Positions 54,830 through 64,000 of a stretch of 64,000 bases of DNA are shown piece after piece. The notes under the pieces are model-generated. The model did no database searches. It was not told the DNA's origin and saw nothing but the letters and a program-made list of their open reading frames with translations. Location of the stretch: assembly GCF_014200675.1 (NCBI RefSeq), contig NZ_JACHCI010000004.1, positions 62,001 to 126,000 on the forward strand. Direction: 5' to 3'. Each line of letters opens with the position of its first letter. The first letter of the stretch is position 1. The stretch is from Janthinobacterium saanense (GTDB taxonomy: Bacteria; Pseudomonadota; Gammaproteobacteria; Burkholderiales; Burkholderiaceae_D). The position numbers and the translations under genes are program-made.

Positions 54830-54867
54830 GAGATTCTTCGGTTGTCAAGTGACAACCGAAGAATCTC
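54830..54867. promoter_or_regulatory. 38-bp near-perfect palindrome before HicA-like gene
   Basis: Arms of 18 bp (54830-54847 and 54850-54867), every base paired, around two central bases. It lies 22 bp before the HicA-like start and 14 bp after the fabI stop. The T-run needed for a terminator is missing on either side, so an autoregulatory operator or insertion site is more likely. Confidence 0.75.
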
Positions 54868-54880
54868 GTTTGTCACCGCC

Positions 54881-55669
54881 TCAGTCTACTTCCGGGTTGA
54901 CGGCCATGACTTGCGAAAAGCCGCCGTCGACATAGGTGATTTCACCCGTGATGCCCGAGGCCAGGTCGGATAGTAAAAAGGCGGCCGTGTTGCCCACTTC
55001 CTCGATGGTGACGTTGCGCCGCAAGGGGGCGTGCTCGGCTACAAAGCCCAGCAGTTTGCTGAAATCCTTGATGCCGGAGGCGGCCAGGGTCTTGATGGGC
55101 CCCGCTGAAATGCCATTCGCGCGGATGCCTCTGGGGCCCAGCGATACGGCCAGGTAGCGCACCGAGGCTTCGAGCGAGGCCTTGGCCAGGCCCATGGTGT
55201 TGTAATAGGGGACGGCGCGTTGGGCGCCCAGGTAGGTCAGGGTCAGGACGGCGGCGCCGGGATGCAGCATTGGCAGGGCGGCCTTGGTCATGGCGGGGAA
55301 GCTGTAGGCGGAAATGTCATGCGCGATATGGAAACTTTCGCGCGACAGGCCGTCGAGGAAGTCGCCGGCAATCGCCTCGCGCGGGGCAAAACCGATGGCG
55401 TGCACCAGGCCGTCCAATTGTTCCCAGTGACGCGCCAGATCGTGAAACACGGCGGCGATCTGCGCATCGCTGCTGACATCGCAGTCGAACACCAGCTCAC
55501 TGCCGAACTCTGCCGCAAATTCGGTGATGCGCTCCCTGAAGCGCTCGCCGACATAAGTAAACGCCAGGCTGGCGCCTTCGCGGTGGCACGCCCTGGCGAT
55601 GCCATAGGCGATCGAGCGGTTCGATAGCAAGCCCGTGATGAGGATCTTTTTTCCTTGCAAGAAGGCCAT
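54881..55669 (-). CDS. fabI: Enoyl-ACP reductase FabI
   Basis: NADH-dependent last step of fatty-acid elongation. 262 residues, as in E. coli FabI and with the same numbering: G93, Y146, Y156 and K163 (YNTMGLAK) all at the expected positions. The N-terminal [20 protein letters not shown] holds the dinucleotide loop. Gly at 93 matches the triclosan-sensitive form. Single gene; the small HicA-like operon follows on the same strand. Confidence 0.92.
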   Translation of the reverse strand: MAFLQGKKILITGLLSNRSIAYGIARACHREGASLAFTYVGERFRERITEFAAEFGSELVFDCDVSSDAQIAAVFHDLARHWEQLDGLVHAIGFAPREAIAGDFLDGLSRESFHIAHDISAYSFPAMTKAALPMLHPGAAVLTLTYLGAQRAVPYYNTMGLAKASLEASVRYLAVSLGPRGIRANGISAGPIKTLAASGIKDFSKLLGFVAEHAPLRRNVTIEEVGNTAAFLLSDLASGITGEITYVDGGFSQVMAVNPEVD

Positions 55670-55795
55670 GGCGACTCCTGTTCGGTAGTGTTGGCGAGGC
55701 TGTAGGTAGGTGTGTGGAAGTACAACCGGCCGCGACAGCTAAGCTGTGGCGGCCGGTGGCGTGTTGCGGGCATGATCGTGCTGATCAAGCGATAC

Positions 55796-57208
55796 TCAGT
55801 GGTGCGCCTTGCGGTTGTGGGCGCCACGCTGTATGCGTGGTTTGACCAGCGAAATAGGCCCGGACTGTGCCTTGCCGCCTTTGCTGCCCTTGGCGTGGCG
55901 CACATTCCTGCTGGCACGCTCGGGCCGGTCCGCTTCCAGCAGCATGGTGGCGTTGTCGGCGATTTCCTGGGTGATGTCCATATTCATCGTGGCTGCCGTT
56001 TTGGGCACGAGGATGGTGGAGCCGGCGCGCAAGCGTGTGTTCTGCGGGATATTGTTTGCCTTGCGCAGCACATCGGCCGTAGTGCCAAACTTCGACGCCA
56101 GCGTTTCAATCCGTTCGCGCGCGCTGAGGATTTTGTGCGTGGTCCAGCTTGACAGGGCATGGCCCCATTGCGCCAGGTTGGTGGTGAACTTGGCCGCGTT
56201 TTCCTGTGGCAGCAAGATCTTGGTTTTTTCACTGCCGATAATGACGGGGCGGTTGAATTCAGGATTCAAGGCCTTGAACTCGTCCATTGACAGTTCGGCC
56301 AGCTGCGCCGCCACGGTAACGTCGATATCGCTGGTCTTGTCGACCGCCGTGAAGTAGGGCTGGTTCTCGACCACCGGCAGCGTGATGCCATACTGGGCCG
56401 GGTTGGCGATGATGTTTTTTACGGCTTGCAGCTTGGGCACGTAGTTGCGCGTCTCGGCCGGCATCAGGTCAGACAGGCTTTCAAAGTCGGTTGGTTTGCC
56501 CAGTGCCTGGTTTTTCTTGATGGCGCGCTGCACCGAGCCTTCGCCCCAGTTATACGCGGCCAGGGCCAGTTGCCAGTCGCCGAACATGTCATACAGGCGC
56601 TGCAGATACGTCAGCGCCGCATCGGTCGAGGCCAGGATGCCGCGGCGCTCGTCCTTGAACATGTTTTGCTTGAGGTTGAAATCGCGCCCGGTGGCGGGCA
56701 CGAATTGCCACATGCCGGCTGCGTTGGCGCTGGAAAACGCTTGCGGATTGAAGGCCGATTCGATGAATGGCAGCAAGGCCAGTTCGGTCGGCATGCCGCG
56801 TTTTTCCAGTTCCTGCACCACGTGGAAGATGTAGCGCGAGGCACGCGCCGTGGTGCGGGCGATATAGTCAGGGCGGGTGGCGTACCAGTTGACGTGGTTG
56901 GTCACCAACTGATTGTTAATGTCGGGAATCGCATAACCGCTGCGGATACGGCCCCAGACGTCGGCTTCGCGCAGCGGATCGGAACTGTCGCTGAGATTCT
57001 TCATCAGCTTGTCGGTCTTTTGCAGGCGGTTGTCGAGTGTGGGGAGTTTCGCCGTGACTTGGGAAGTCATCGGTATCAGTGCGGGGTTGGTGGCGGCGAC
57101 TGGCGCGTTATCGCTCTCAACACCGGCTTCATACGCCTGGCTGAGGGCCGGCGCAAGCGCCAGTGCCAACACCACCAGGACGGTAGGTTTTAAGGAGTTT
57201 TCGTGCAT
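55796..57208 (-). CDS. MltD-like lytic transglycosylase with LysM domain
   Basis: 470 residues from the ATG at 57208; signal peptide to about residue 25 (LALALAPALSQA). A transglycosylase domain (about 100-250) has the catalytic Glu in LPFIESAFNP and AAGMWQFVPATGRDFNL, followed by ALAAYNWGEGSVQRAI. A LysM repeat (ILSARERIETLASKFGTTAD...) binds peptidoglycan near 375-415. Basic C-terminal tail. Cleaves glycan strands during growth or secretion-machine assembly. Confidence 0.88.
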   Translation of the reverse strand: MHENSLKPTVLVVLALALAPALSQAYEAGVESDNAPVAATNPALIPMTSQVTAKLPTLDNRLQKTDKLMKNLSDSSDPLREADVWGRIRSGYAIPDINNQLVTNHVNWYATRPDYIARTTARASRYIFHVVQELEKRGMPTELALLPFIESAFNPQAFSSANAAGMWQFVPATGRDFNLKQNMFKDERRGILASTDAALTYLQRLYDMFGDWQLALAAYNWGEGSVQRAIKKNQALGKPTDFESLSDLMPAETRNYVPKLQAVKNIIANPAQYGITLPVVENQPYFTAVDKTSDIDVTVAAQLAELSMDEFKALNPEFNRPVIIGSEKTKILLPQENAAKFTTNLAQWGHALSSWTTHKILSARERIETLASKFGTTADVLRKANNIPQNTRLRAGSTILVPKTAATMNMDITQEIADNATMLLEADRPERASRNVRHAKGSKGGKAQSGPISLVKPRIQRGAHNRKAHH

Positions 57209-57537
57209 AGTGTTCCATTGTTGTCGTCGAAGAAACATCGGACTGACCAAGAATTAAGAAGCGAGTGTACGTATATCCACATGCCGGAGTCAAGAATTAT
57301 GTCAGCGTGATGACAGGAAAAGGATTAATTTTACGTAATTTTCCCTTCGTTAATAGTGCAATGACTACTATAAAATTTGCCGATTCCCCCGTTTGGCCGT
57401 CGTTCCAGCATAGCCGGGTCACGCCCTGGCGCAAGCGGGGCGGCCCTGAAGTATGACAATGCGCAAAGAGTGTCCACAGTGCGTACAATTTGGCTTTGGG
57501 CGGCTATGTCGCCGCTCATGTTATTAGGAAAGCATTA
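57209..57537. other. Intergenic region between MltD-like and DUF1415 genes
   Basis: 329 bp without a supported ORF. TATAAA at 57370-57375 follows TTCGTT by 17 bases on the plus strand, a weak promoter candidate. AGGAAAGC just before 57538 is the DUF1415 ribosome site. Nothing else stands out. Confidence 0.4.
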
Positions 57538-58125
57538 ATGATGAATACCCCGCCGCGTCACGACGACGACCATGCCCTGATCATCGCCAACACCGTCGCC
57601 TGGATGGAAAAGGCCGTCATCGGCCTGAACCTGTGCCCGTTCGCCAAGGCCGTGCACGTCAAGAAACAGATACGCTACGTGGTATGTGATTCCAGCAATC
57701 CCGAGGATTTGCTGGCGATGCTGATGGACGAGCTGCAAACCCTGGCCGATACGGACCCGGAGCAGATCGACACGACCCTGCTGATCCACCCGTACGCGCT
57801 GAACGATTTCCTCGATTACAACGAATTTCTCGACGTGGCCGACGCGGCCGTGGAAGACATGCACCTGGAAGGCGAGCTGCAAGTAGCCAGTTTCCATCCG
57901 GATTATCAATTTGCCGAAACGTTTGAAGACGACATCAGCAACTACACCAACCGCTCGCCGTATCCGACCTTGCACCTGCTGCGCGAAGACAGCATCGAAC
58001 GCGCGGTGGAAGCATTCCCGGAAGCATCGGAAATTTTCGACAAGAATATCGCGACCTTGGAAAAGCTCGGTCTCGACGGCTGGGAAAAACTCGGTATACC
58101 GAAGGTGGCGCACGATGGCCGATGA
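57538..58125 (+). CDS. DUF1415 protein
   Basis: 195 residues (start at 57538 or the adjacent ATG at 57541, AGGAAAG upstream). Conserved N-terminal VIGLNLCPFAKAV with a single Cys in CPFA, and LLIHPYALNDFLDYN. No known function; cytoplasmic, no signal. The DUF1289 gene overlaps its end by 11 nt, so the two are co-translated. Confidence 0.8.
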   Translation: MMNTPPRHDDDHALIIANTVAWMEKAVIGLNLCPFAKAVHVKKQIRYVVCDSSNPEDLLAMLMDELQTLADTDPEQIDTTLLIHPYALNDFLDYNEFLDVADAAVEDMHLEGELQVASFHPDYQFAETFEDDISNYTNRSPYPTLHLLREDSIERAVEAFPEASEIFDKNIATLEKLGLDGWEKLGIPKVAHDGR

Positions 58126-58303
58126 TCTGCCGCTGCGGCCCGACACACCCTGCGTGGCCGTCTGCTCGACTACTTTCGACGAAATCTGCCGCGGCTGCGG
58201 CCGCACCGTCTCGGAAGTCGCCCACTGGGTGTCGATGACGGCGGAAGAGAAAGAAGTCGTGTGGGTGCGGATCCTTTCACAAGGCTACCCGCGCCGTAAT
58301 TGA
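58115..58303 (+). CDS. DUF1289 protein
   Basis: 62 residues in a frame different from DUF1415, starting at 58115. Four Cys in CVAVCSTT and CRGCGRTVSEVAHW, the usual zinc-ribbon-like pattern of this family. Likely metal-binding; function unknown. Its stop overlaps the first base of the 124-bp repeat copy B. Confidence 0.85.
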   Translation: MADDLPLRPDTPCVAVCSTTFDEICRGCGRTVSEVAHWVSMTAEEKEVVWVRILSQGYPRRN

Positions 58304-58426
58304 TGGTACCTCTATAAACCTACTGCGCAGCTCACTTCCGGGCATCCGTTGCTCGCTGTATTGACATACAGCTGCGCTACTCAACCCGGCATTGAGCTTG
58401 CTCGCTACGGTTTCTAGAGGCACCGT
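58303..58426. repeat. 124-bp long-hairpin repeat, copy B
   Basis: Terminal arms 58303-58320 and 58409-58426 match at 15 of 18 positions; the inner stem GCTCA...CCGGG/CCCGG...TGAGC (58330-58342, 58385-58397) and the central hairpin GCTGTAT-TGAC-ATACAGC (58355-58372) lie symmetrically. Same length and offsets as copy A at 8551-8674. Lies directly behind DUF1289. Confidence 0.75.
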
Positions 58427-58440
58427 TGCTCCTGTGACTG

Positions 58441-58486
58441 AGCCAGCATTTTGATGCTGTCCGCTGGCTTAGCTGAGTTAAGCTAA
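58441..58486. terminator. Hairpins between DUF1289 repeat and DUF1993 gene
   Basis: AGCCAGC/GCTGGCT (58441-58447, 58463-58469) is a 7-bp stem, and TTAGCT/AGCTAA (58469-58474, 58481-58486) a second one. A+T-rich, just after the DUF1993 stop on the minus strand. Termination is possible but unproven. Confidence 0.4.
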
Positions 58487-58993
58487 TTAATAACTACCGA
58501 TAAAATCTTTCTTGCCCACTTCGATGCCGTTATGGCGCAGGATGTCGTATGCGGTGGTGGCGTGGAAGAAGAAGTGTGGCAGGGCGTAGTGGAATAGATA
58601 GGTCTGGCCCGTGAAGTGCTTGGTCTTTTCGCCGCTGCCGGTGGTGATGGCGCGCGTTTCGCTGCCGTCGATGTCGGTTTGTGGCAGGCTTTCCAGGAAG
58701 GCGATGGTTTTCGCGATGCGCGCTTTCAGTTCGGCGAAGCTTTGTTCGCTATCTTCATACGGCGGCACGGCCACGCCGGCCAGGCGCGCGCCGGCGCCCT
58801 TGGCGAAGTCGGTGGCGATCTGGATCTGGCGCACGAAAGGCAGCATGTCCGGGAACAAACGGAAGTGCAGCAGGGCGTTCGGGTCGATTTTCTTGTCCTG
58901 CACGTGCGTTTCAGCCTTGTCGAGGATGGCCGACAGGCTGCCCAGGATTTGTTTGAAGACGGGGATGGATGCGGAATAAATGGAGAAGGTCAT
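58487..58993 (-). CDS. DUF1993 protein
   Basis: 168 residues from the ATG at 58993 (AGAGGAA upstream). Begins MTFSIYSASIPVFKQILGSL and contains DPNALLHFRLFPDMLPFVRQI and a His-rich C-terminal part (FHYALPHFFFHATTAYDILRH). The DinB-like four-helix outline and conserved His suggest metal binding; no enzyme activity is known. Single gene. Confidence 0.8.
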   Translation of the reverse strand: MTFSIYSASIPVFKQILGSLSAILDKAETHVQDKKIDPNALLHFRLFPDMLPFVRQIQIATDFAKGAGARLAGVAVPPYEDSEQSFAELKARIAKTIAFLESLPQTDIDGSETRAITTGSGEKTKHFTGQTYLFHYALPHFFFHATTAYDILRHNGIEVGKKDFIGSY

Positions 58994-59230
58994 GGTAGTT
59001 CCTCTTGGTAAAGTGGCGCGATGATAGCAAGCCGCGCACTTTTCTGCTGGCTTGTGGTTTTTCAAGCGGCCTGGACGACATGGACTGCCTTGCCGAGCGT
59101 GTTTATTGGTGACTTCCTGCACTTTTTCCATGCATAATTGCTTTTGAAAAAGTTTCTTCTCACCACTGTTCGCTGACTCCCCTATAAAGTTCGATGATCG
59201 CCCGCATGATCTTTTCTGTTCCGTGCCTGC

Positions 59231-62200
59231 ATGGTTAACTCTTCGTATCGCCGTTTGCGTACCCGCCTGGGCGCCTTGCATGGCGCGTCGCTGCCGTCCA
59301 TGTCGGCCTCGACCATGTCCGTATCCTCAATTTATGGCGCCTTGCTGCTGGTGGTGTTTGGCGGCCTCGTCATTCCCGCCATCATCGGCAGTTATCTGCT
59401 GGTCGGCGTGCACGAACGCCAGTCGGCGCACACCAGCCTGAATGAAGCCTTGCAGCGCAATGCCGATATCCTGGCGCTGGGCATGCAGGAATCGTTGTGG
59501 AATATGAATGCCGAGTCGGCCCATTCGCTGGTGGAATCGGTGATGCGCGACCGCGCCGTGCTGCAAGTGACGGTGCTGGGGCAGGCGGATGGGGAATTCA
59601 TGCGCATGCAGGCGCCGCAGCGCCCGGTCGGCAATCTGTACCGGGCCGAGCGCGATATTCTCGTGCATGGCGAGCGCATCGGCCATGTCATCGTCGAAAT
59701 GGACGATGCGCGCAGCCAGCAGGAGCTGCGCGAAAAGCAGGTCTCCTATATTTTCGTGCTGGGCGCGCAGCTGGCCGTGTCGATGGCGCTGATCGTGCTG
59801 TTCTTGAACCGGCGCCTGCTCAAGCCGCTGCGCCGGCTGATGCGTTTTTCCGACCGCCTGTCGCATGGCGATTTCGATACCCGTCTGGAATCGGGCAGCA
59901 ACGATGAACTGGGTCGCCTGACCGACCAGCTCGAACGCATGCGTGCCGCCATCCGCCAGTTGTTCGAAGACGTGGGCCAGCGCGAAGAACGCTTCCGCAC
60001 CATCGTCACGCAGGTGCCGGGCGCCGTCTTCCGTTACCGCCCTGACAGCGCCATCGATTTCGTCAGCGAGGCCATCGTTGATATCGCCGGCTATACGGCA
60101 GTGCAGTTCATGCGCGGCACCACGCATGCCTGGGTGGACCTGATCTGCCCTGAAGAGCGCCGCAAGCACCGCCACGCTGTGCGTGAAGCGGTGGCCGGGA
60201 TGCAGCCCTACGAGCTGGAATACCGCATCCTCAATGCCTCCGGCGCCGAGCGCTGGGTGTCCGAGCATGGCCAGCCACAAATCGATGAGCAGGGCGTGAT
60301 CTGGGTCGACGGCATCATTACCGACATCAGCCAGCGCAAGCACCACGAGATGCGCATCGAGGCGCTGCTGACGGAGCAGAGCGCGATCCTCGACAATGTG
60401 ATGTTTGGCGTGATGTTCGTGCGCCACCGCCGCATCGTTTCGCTGAACCGCCGTTGCGAGGAATTGTTCGGTTATGCCAGTGGCGAGATGGCCGGCTGCT
60501 CGACCGCCATCGTCTTCCCCTCGCCATATGAATTTGAGGCGGCAGGCGAGCGCCAGTACCGCATCCTGGCGCAAGGCGGCGACTTCAGCGAAGAGCGCCA
60601 CTACCAGCGCCGCGATGGCAGCTATTTCTGGGCCATGGTCAGCGGCTGCGCGCTCGACCCGCACCGTCCCAACGAAGGCAGCATCTGGGTGTATGCCGAT
60701 ATCACGGCGCGCAAGGAAGCCGAGGAAAAGCTGCGTTTATCTGCCACCGTGCTGGAACACATCGCCGATGGCGTGATGGTGGTCGATGCGGACGGCGTGA
60801 TCGTTGCCGTCAATCCCGCGTTCACCCAGATCACCGGTTATGCCGAGGCCGAAGCACTGGGCCAGCCTTCTTCGCTGACGCGTTCCGAACGCCATGACGA
60901 GGTCTTTTACCAGGCGCTGTGGAATGCGCTGGCCGCCTGCGGTTTCTGGCGCGGCGAGATCTGGAACCGGCGCAAGAATGGTGAAATTTACCTGGAATGG
61001 CTGACCATCAGCGCCGTGCGCGACACCAATGCCGTCACCACGCATTATGTGGGCGTCTTCAGCGACATCACCCTGGTCAAGCAGGCGCAGGAAAAGCTCG
61101 ACCATCTGGCGCACCACGACCCGCTGACGGCCTTGCCGAACCGCTTGCTGTTCCACGACCGCTTGCATCACGCGCTGCAGCGCGCCGCGCGCGACCAGGA
61201 GCAGCTGGCGATCCTGTTCATCGACCTCGACCGTTTTAAAAACGTCAACGACACCCTGGGCCACCATATCGGCGACGAATTGCTGCAGAAAGTCGCCTGC
61301 CAGTTGTCGGCGCGGCTGCGCGAGGGCGATACCCTGGCGCGCCTGGGCGGCGATGAATTCATTGTCTTGCTCGAACGTATCGACGGCCAGTATGGCGCAA
61401 CCCAGGTGGCGGAAAAACTGATGACCGTGTTCGAGCAGCCGTTCACGGTGGCCGATCACGAATTGTTCGTTACCTGCAGCGTGGGCATCAGCCTGTACCC
61501 GGACGATGCGCTGGACTTGAATATGCTGATACGCAATGCCGACGTGGCCATGTACCAGGCCAAGGCGCGCGGGCGCAATGGCTACCGTTTTTATGCGCCA
61601 TCGATGACGGGCGAGGGCGTGGAGCGTTTGCGCCTGGAAACCTTCTTGCGCCGCTCGATTGAAAAGCACGAGATTTTCCTGAACTACCAGCCACAGGTGG
61701 AAATCGATACGGGCCGTTTGGTCGGCGTCGAGGCGCTGGTGCGCTGGAATCACCCGGAGCTGGGCCTGGTGCCGCCGGCCCGTTTCATTCCGCTGGCCGA
61801 AGACAGCGGTTTCATCAATCAGCTGGGCAAATGGGTGCTGGACGAAGCGTGCCGCCAGATGATGCGCTGGCAGGCGCAAGGCTTGCGCGTGCCGAAGATG
61901 GCGGTCAACCTGTCCGTGAAGCAGTTCGAGCGGGGCAGCATCGCCAGCATGGTGGCCGACATCCTGGCTGAAACCGGGCTGGAGCCGCAGCGGCTGCAGC
62001 TGGAAGTGACGGAATCGGTGATCATGAATACGGGCGACGCGCTCGGTTTCATCAACGACTTGCACGCCATCGGCGTGGGCCTGGCCATCGACGATTTCGG
62101 CACCGGTTATTCCTCACTGGCCTATTTGAAGCAACTGCCGGTGCAAACCCTGAAGATAGACCGCTCCTTCATCAAGGATATCTCGACCGACCCGAATGAC

Positions 62201-62386
62201 GAAGCCATCGCGATTGCCATCATTCAGCTGGGCAAGAGCATGCACTTGTCGGTGATCGCGGAAGGCGTGGAAACCCAGGAACAGGCCGCCTTCCTGCTGC
62301 GTCATGGCTGCAAGCTGGCGCAGGGCTATTGGTATAGCCAGCCGGTGCTGGCGCAAGACTTGCTGGAGCGCTGGCTGGAAGGTTAA
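59231..62386 (+). CDS. Membrane GGDEF-EAL c-di-GMP signalling protein
   Basis: 1051 residues. Two membrane helices (about 33-58 and 172-196) enclose a periplasmic sensor of about 110 residues, then a HAMP segment, three PAS domains, GGDEF (706-710, intact) with an I-site RxxD (R697-D700), and EAL (834-836, ALVRW) with DDFGTGYSS. Both cyclase and phosphodiesterase motifs look complete, so net activity depends on regulation. Single gene, start ATG at 59231. Acts at the inner membrane. Confidence 0.9.
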   Translation: MVNSSYRRLRTRLGALHGASLPSMSASTMSVSSIYGALLLVVFGGLVIPAIIGSYLLVGVHERQSAHTSLNEALQRNADILALGMQESLWNMNAESAHSLVESVMRDRAVLQVTVLGQADGEFMRMQAPQRPVGNLYRAERDILVHGERIGHVIVEMDDARSQQELREKQVSYIFVLGAQLAVSMALIVLFLNRRLLKPLRRLMRFSDRLSHGDFDTRLESGSNDELGRLTDQLERMRAAIRQLFEDVGQREERFRTIVTQVPGAVFRYRPDSAIDFVSEAIVDIAGYTAVQFMRGTTHAWVDLICPEERRKHRHAVREAVAGMQPYELEYRILNASGAERWVSEHGQPQIDEQGVIWVDGIITDISQRKHHEMRIEALLTEQSAILDNVMFGVMFVRHRRIVSLNRRCEELFGYASGEMAGCSTAIVFPSPYEFEAAGERQYRILAQGGDFSEERHYQRRDGSYFWAMVSGCALDPHRPNEGSIWVYADITARKEAEEKLRLSATVLEHIADGVMVVDADGVIVAVNPAFTQITGYAEAEALGQPSSLTRSERHDEVFYQALWNALAACGFWRGEIWNRRKNGEIYLEWLTISAVRDTNAVTTHYVGVFSDITLVKQAQEKLDHLAHHDPLTALPNRLLFHDRLHHALQRAARDQEQLAILFIDLDRFKNVNDTLGHHIGDELLQKVACQLSARLREGDTLARLGGDEFIVLLERIDGQYGATQVAEKLMTVFEQPFTVADHELFVTCSVGISLYPDDALDLNMLIRNADVAMYQAKARGRNGYRFYAPSMTGEGVERLRLETFLRRSIEKHEIFLNYQPQVEIDTGRLVGVEALVRWNHPELGLVPPARFIPLAEDSGFINQLGKWVLDEACRQMMRWQAQGLRVPKMAVNLSVKQFERGSIASMVADILAETGLEPQRLQLEVTESVIMNTGDALGFINDLHAIGVGLAIDDFGTGYSSLAYLKQLPVQTLKIDRSFIKDISTDPNDEAIAIAIIQLGKSMHLSVIAEGVETQEQAAFLLRHGCKLAQGYWYSQPVLAQDLLERWLEG

Positions 62387-62395
62387 GTTAGTGCT

Positions 62396-62824
62396 TTAAG
62401 CCAGTGCTGCCGCCAGCAAGGTGCGCAGATTGCTTTCAGTTTGCCAGTTGCGCCGCTCAGCGCTGCTGTGCGACAGCGCCGCCAGCTCTTCGGCGCTCAG
62501 TGCTGCCTGCGCCTGCACCATGCGGTGCGCCAGGGCGCCGTCGGGCAGCACCGTGCCAAAGAAGGCGACGTTGTCTTCGTGCTGTATCAGCAGGGTGGGG
62601 AAGTTTTCGATATCGAGGTCGCCCACCACCTCGGCCTGGTCTTCGATATCGATCCAGACGAAAGTCTTGTCGGGATGGCGCGCTGCCAGTTCCTCGAAAG
62701 TAGTCCGGTAAGTGCCACAAGTGCCGCACCATTGCGCGCACAGGCAGGCCACCGTCCAGTGTGAACTGGCCAGGGTTGCCGCAATGTCGCCACGGTTGTC
62801 GGTAGTGAGGGTCAGGCTATGCAT
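62396..62824 (-). CDS. Thioredoxin-like protein with WCGTC
   Basis: 142 residues from the ATG at 62824; an ATG at 62845 is an alternative. Active site WCGTC (AQWCGTCGTYR, about residue 32-36) is a functional CxxC. The fold is thioredoxin-like (FVWIDIEDQAEVVGDLDIENFPTLL has the cis-Pro) with a C-terminal helix extension. No signal peptide, so cytoplasmic. Ends 10 bp from the convergent GGDEF-EAL stop. Confidence 0.8.
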   Translation of the reverse strand: MHSLTLTTDNRGDIAATLASSHWTVACLCAQWCGTCGTYRTTFEELAARHPDKTFVWIDIEDQAEVVGDLDIENFPTLLIQHEDNVAFFGTVLPDGALAHRMVQAQAALSAEELAALSHSSAERRNWQTESNLRTLLAAALA

Positions 62825-63099
62825 GTCTTGTTCAAATGCCGGCAAAGGCGCCGAATGGGCGTATTCTACCGCGCCCGGCGGCGGCAGTCCTTGCTTAATG
62901 CATCAGGCCGCTGCTGGCCTATCTACCGTGTTTTTTGATATAACAGCGGTTTCTAGTGGATAATGCTGTTAATTATGTGCTGAATCTGCCCGCTGCTAAC
63001 ATCAGCCTGCGTGGTTTCCCGGCCGGCAGTCTGCTCCTTCCAGTCTGTTCCCTGCAAGCACAGCCCCACCTTGACCCTCTTTATGGAATTAGCCAGCTT

Positions 63100-64000
63100 A
63101 TGTTGAGTTACCGCCACGCCTTTCACGCGGGTAATCACGCCGATGTGTTGAAGCATTATGTACAAATACAGTTGTTGCAGTATTTGAATCAAAAAGATAC
63201 TGCCTACAGTTATATCGATACCCATTCCGGCGCGGGCGTGTATGCGCTCGACGGCGGTTATGCCTCGAAAAATGCGGAATATGAAACGGGGATTGCCCCG
63301 CTGTGGGACCGTACGGACCTGCCTGCCTCGCTGGCCGAGTACTTGAATCTGATCAAGGAAATGAATCCAAGCGGCAAGATGCGCTACTACCCGGGTTCGC
63401 CATATTGCGCCGACCAGGTGGCGCGCGAGCAAGACCGTTTGCGTTTGTTCGAGCTGCATCCGGCGGACGCCAAGATCCTGGCGGACAACTTCCGCAAGGT
63501 CGAGGCGCATGCCGCCGAGCAGGGCGTGCGTTCGAGCGTGCGCGGCAAGCGCGTGCTGATCACCAAGGCCGATGGTTTCCAGAGCCTGAAAGCCTTGCTG
63601 CCGCCGCCGTCGCGCCGCGCGCTGGTGCTGATCGATCCGCCGTATGAAGACAAGATGGACTACCGCAAGGTCAAGGACACCTTGGCTGATGCGCTGGTGC
63701 GTTTCCCGTCGGGCATCTACGCCGTCTGGTATCCGGTGCTGCAGCGCATGGAATCGCGCCAGTTCGCCGACAAGCTCAAGCAGTTGCCAGCCACCGAATG
63801 GCTGCATGTGACCCTGACCGTCAATACCCCATCGCCAGACGGTTTCGGCCTGCACAGCAGCGGCATGTTCATTTTGAACCCGCCGTACACGCTGGAGCCG
63901 ATGTTGCGCGAAGTCATGCCTTACCTGGTCAAGGTGCTGGGCCGCGACGATGGCGCCAAATTTGTACTGGAAACGGGCAAGGGCGGCATCAGGAATACGG
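63100..64000 (+). CDS. rlmJ: 23S rRNA A2030 N6-methyltransferase RlmJ (3' end outside window)
   Basis: At least 300 residues and open at the right edge. The start MLSYRHAFHAGNHADVLKH is the family hallmark. VLIDPPYEDKMD is the catalytic DPPY motif for base methylation, with YIDTHSGAGVYAL near the SAM pocket and FGLHSSGMFILNPPY near the end. Full-length proteins are about 280-290 residues, so only a short tail is missing. Confidence 0.9.
   Translation, partial: MLSYRHAFHAGNHADVLKHYVQIQLLQYLNQKDTAYSYIDTHSGAGVYALDGGYASKNAEYETGIAPLWDRTDLPASLAEYLNLIKEMNPSGKMRYYPGSPYCADQVAREQDRLRLFELHPADAKILADNFRKVEAHAAEQGVRSSVRGKRVLITKADGFQSLKALLPPPSRRALVLIDPPYEDKMDYRKVKDTLADALVRFPSGIYAVWYPVLQRMESRQFADKLKQLPATEWLHVTLTVNTPSPDGFGLHSSGMFILNPPYTLEPMLREVMPYLVKVLGRDDGAKFVLETGKGGIRNT

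Noticed and set aside
54830-54867. Intrinsic terminator of fabI
   Set aside because: No T-tract follows the palindrome on the minus strand, and arms are not G+C-rich at the base.

Overview
The window is GC-rich, gene-dense chromosomal DNA with no rRNA, tRNA, CRISPR array or recognisable insertion sequence. Gene content points to a betaproteobacterium of the Oxalobacteraceae (Janthinobacterium/Massilia/Duganella type): lplT-alr-radA order, an FMN-riboswitch-controlled ribB, PEP-CTERM surface proteins, flagellar genes scattered as singletons, and many LysR/TetR/AraC regulators facing their target genes. The genus is inference from gene content only.

Layout. 0-4.3 kb: lplT (cut by the left edge), alr, radA, a PilZ protein. 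4.5-9.3 kb: lone fliD, AraC/MFS divergon, rraA, then the first copy of a 124-bp long-hairpin repeat. 9-14 kb: TetR facing a Rox-like flavin monooxygenase coupled to a TetA-like efflux pump, then a DUF4153 membrane protein. 14.3-16 kb: two unrecognised small genes and a motA without motB. 16-23 kb: LysR/D-tartrate dehydratase, isochorismatase-like/TetR, glyoxalase-like, PQ-loop-like membrane protein, LysR/SnoaL/flavodoxin. 23-26 kb: DUF4105 protein, RhlE-type helicase, lipoprotein. 26-32.3 kb: signalling cluster of two receiver proteins, an HDOD protein, a small GMVL-domain protein and two histidine kinases; the HD-GYP-like output domain has lost its key residues. 32.4-35 kb: Mla-like permease, MCE protein and lipoprotein without an ATPase. 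35-41.7 kb: LysR/DHA2 efflux divergon, ribB with FMN riboswitch, M16 zinc protease and a 65-aa acidic protein. 41.8-44.5 kb: ThiF-like, nitroreductase-like and hexapeptide acyltransferase operon. 44.5-47.6 kb: three PEP-CTERM paralogues, the middle one a pseudogene, each behind the same composite sigma-54-type promoter. 47.7-52 kb: glycosyltransferase, small proteins, thioesterase, DUF2269-like protein, AraC. 52-58.3 kb: second RhlE-type helicase with a long leader, a HicA/HicB-like pair behind a 38-bp palindrome, fabI, MltD-like lytic transglycosylase, DUF1415 and DUF1289 genes, then the second 124-bp repeat. 58.5-64 kb: DUF1993, a GGDEF-EAL protein, a thioredoxin-like protein, and rlmJ (cut by the right edge).

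The strongest new signals are: two 124-bp elements that conserve a folded shape through compensating base changes; a promoter with fixed spacing (TGATTTA, 17 nt, TGGCA-N6-GC) before all three PEP-CTERM paralogues; a 38-bp palindrome at a toxin-antitoxin-like pair; and the ThiF/nitroreductase/acyltransferase operon. All assignments come from reading the sequence and remembered family features; no database search was run.
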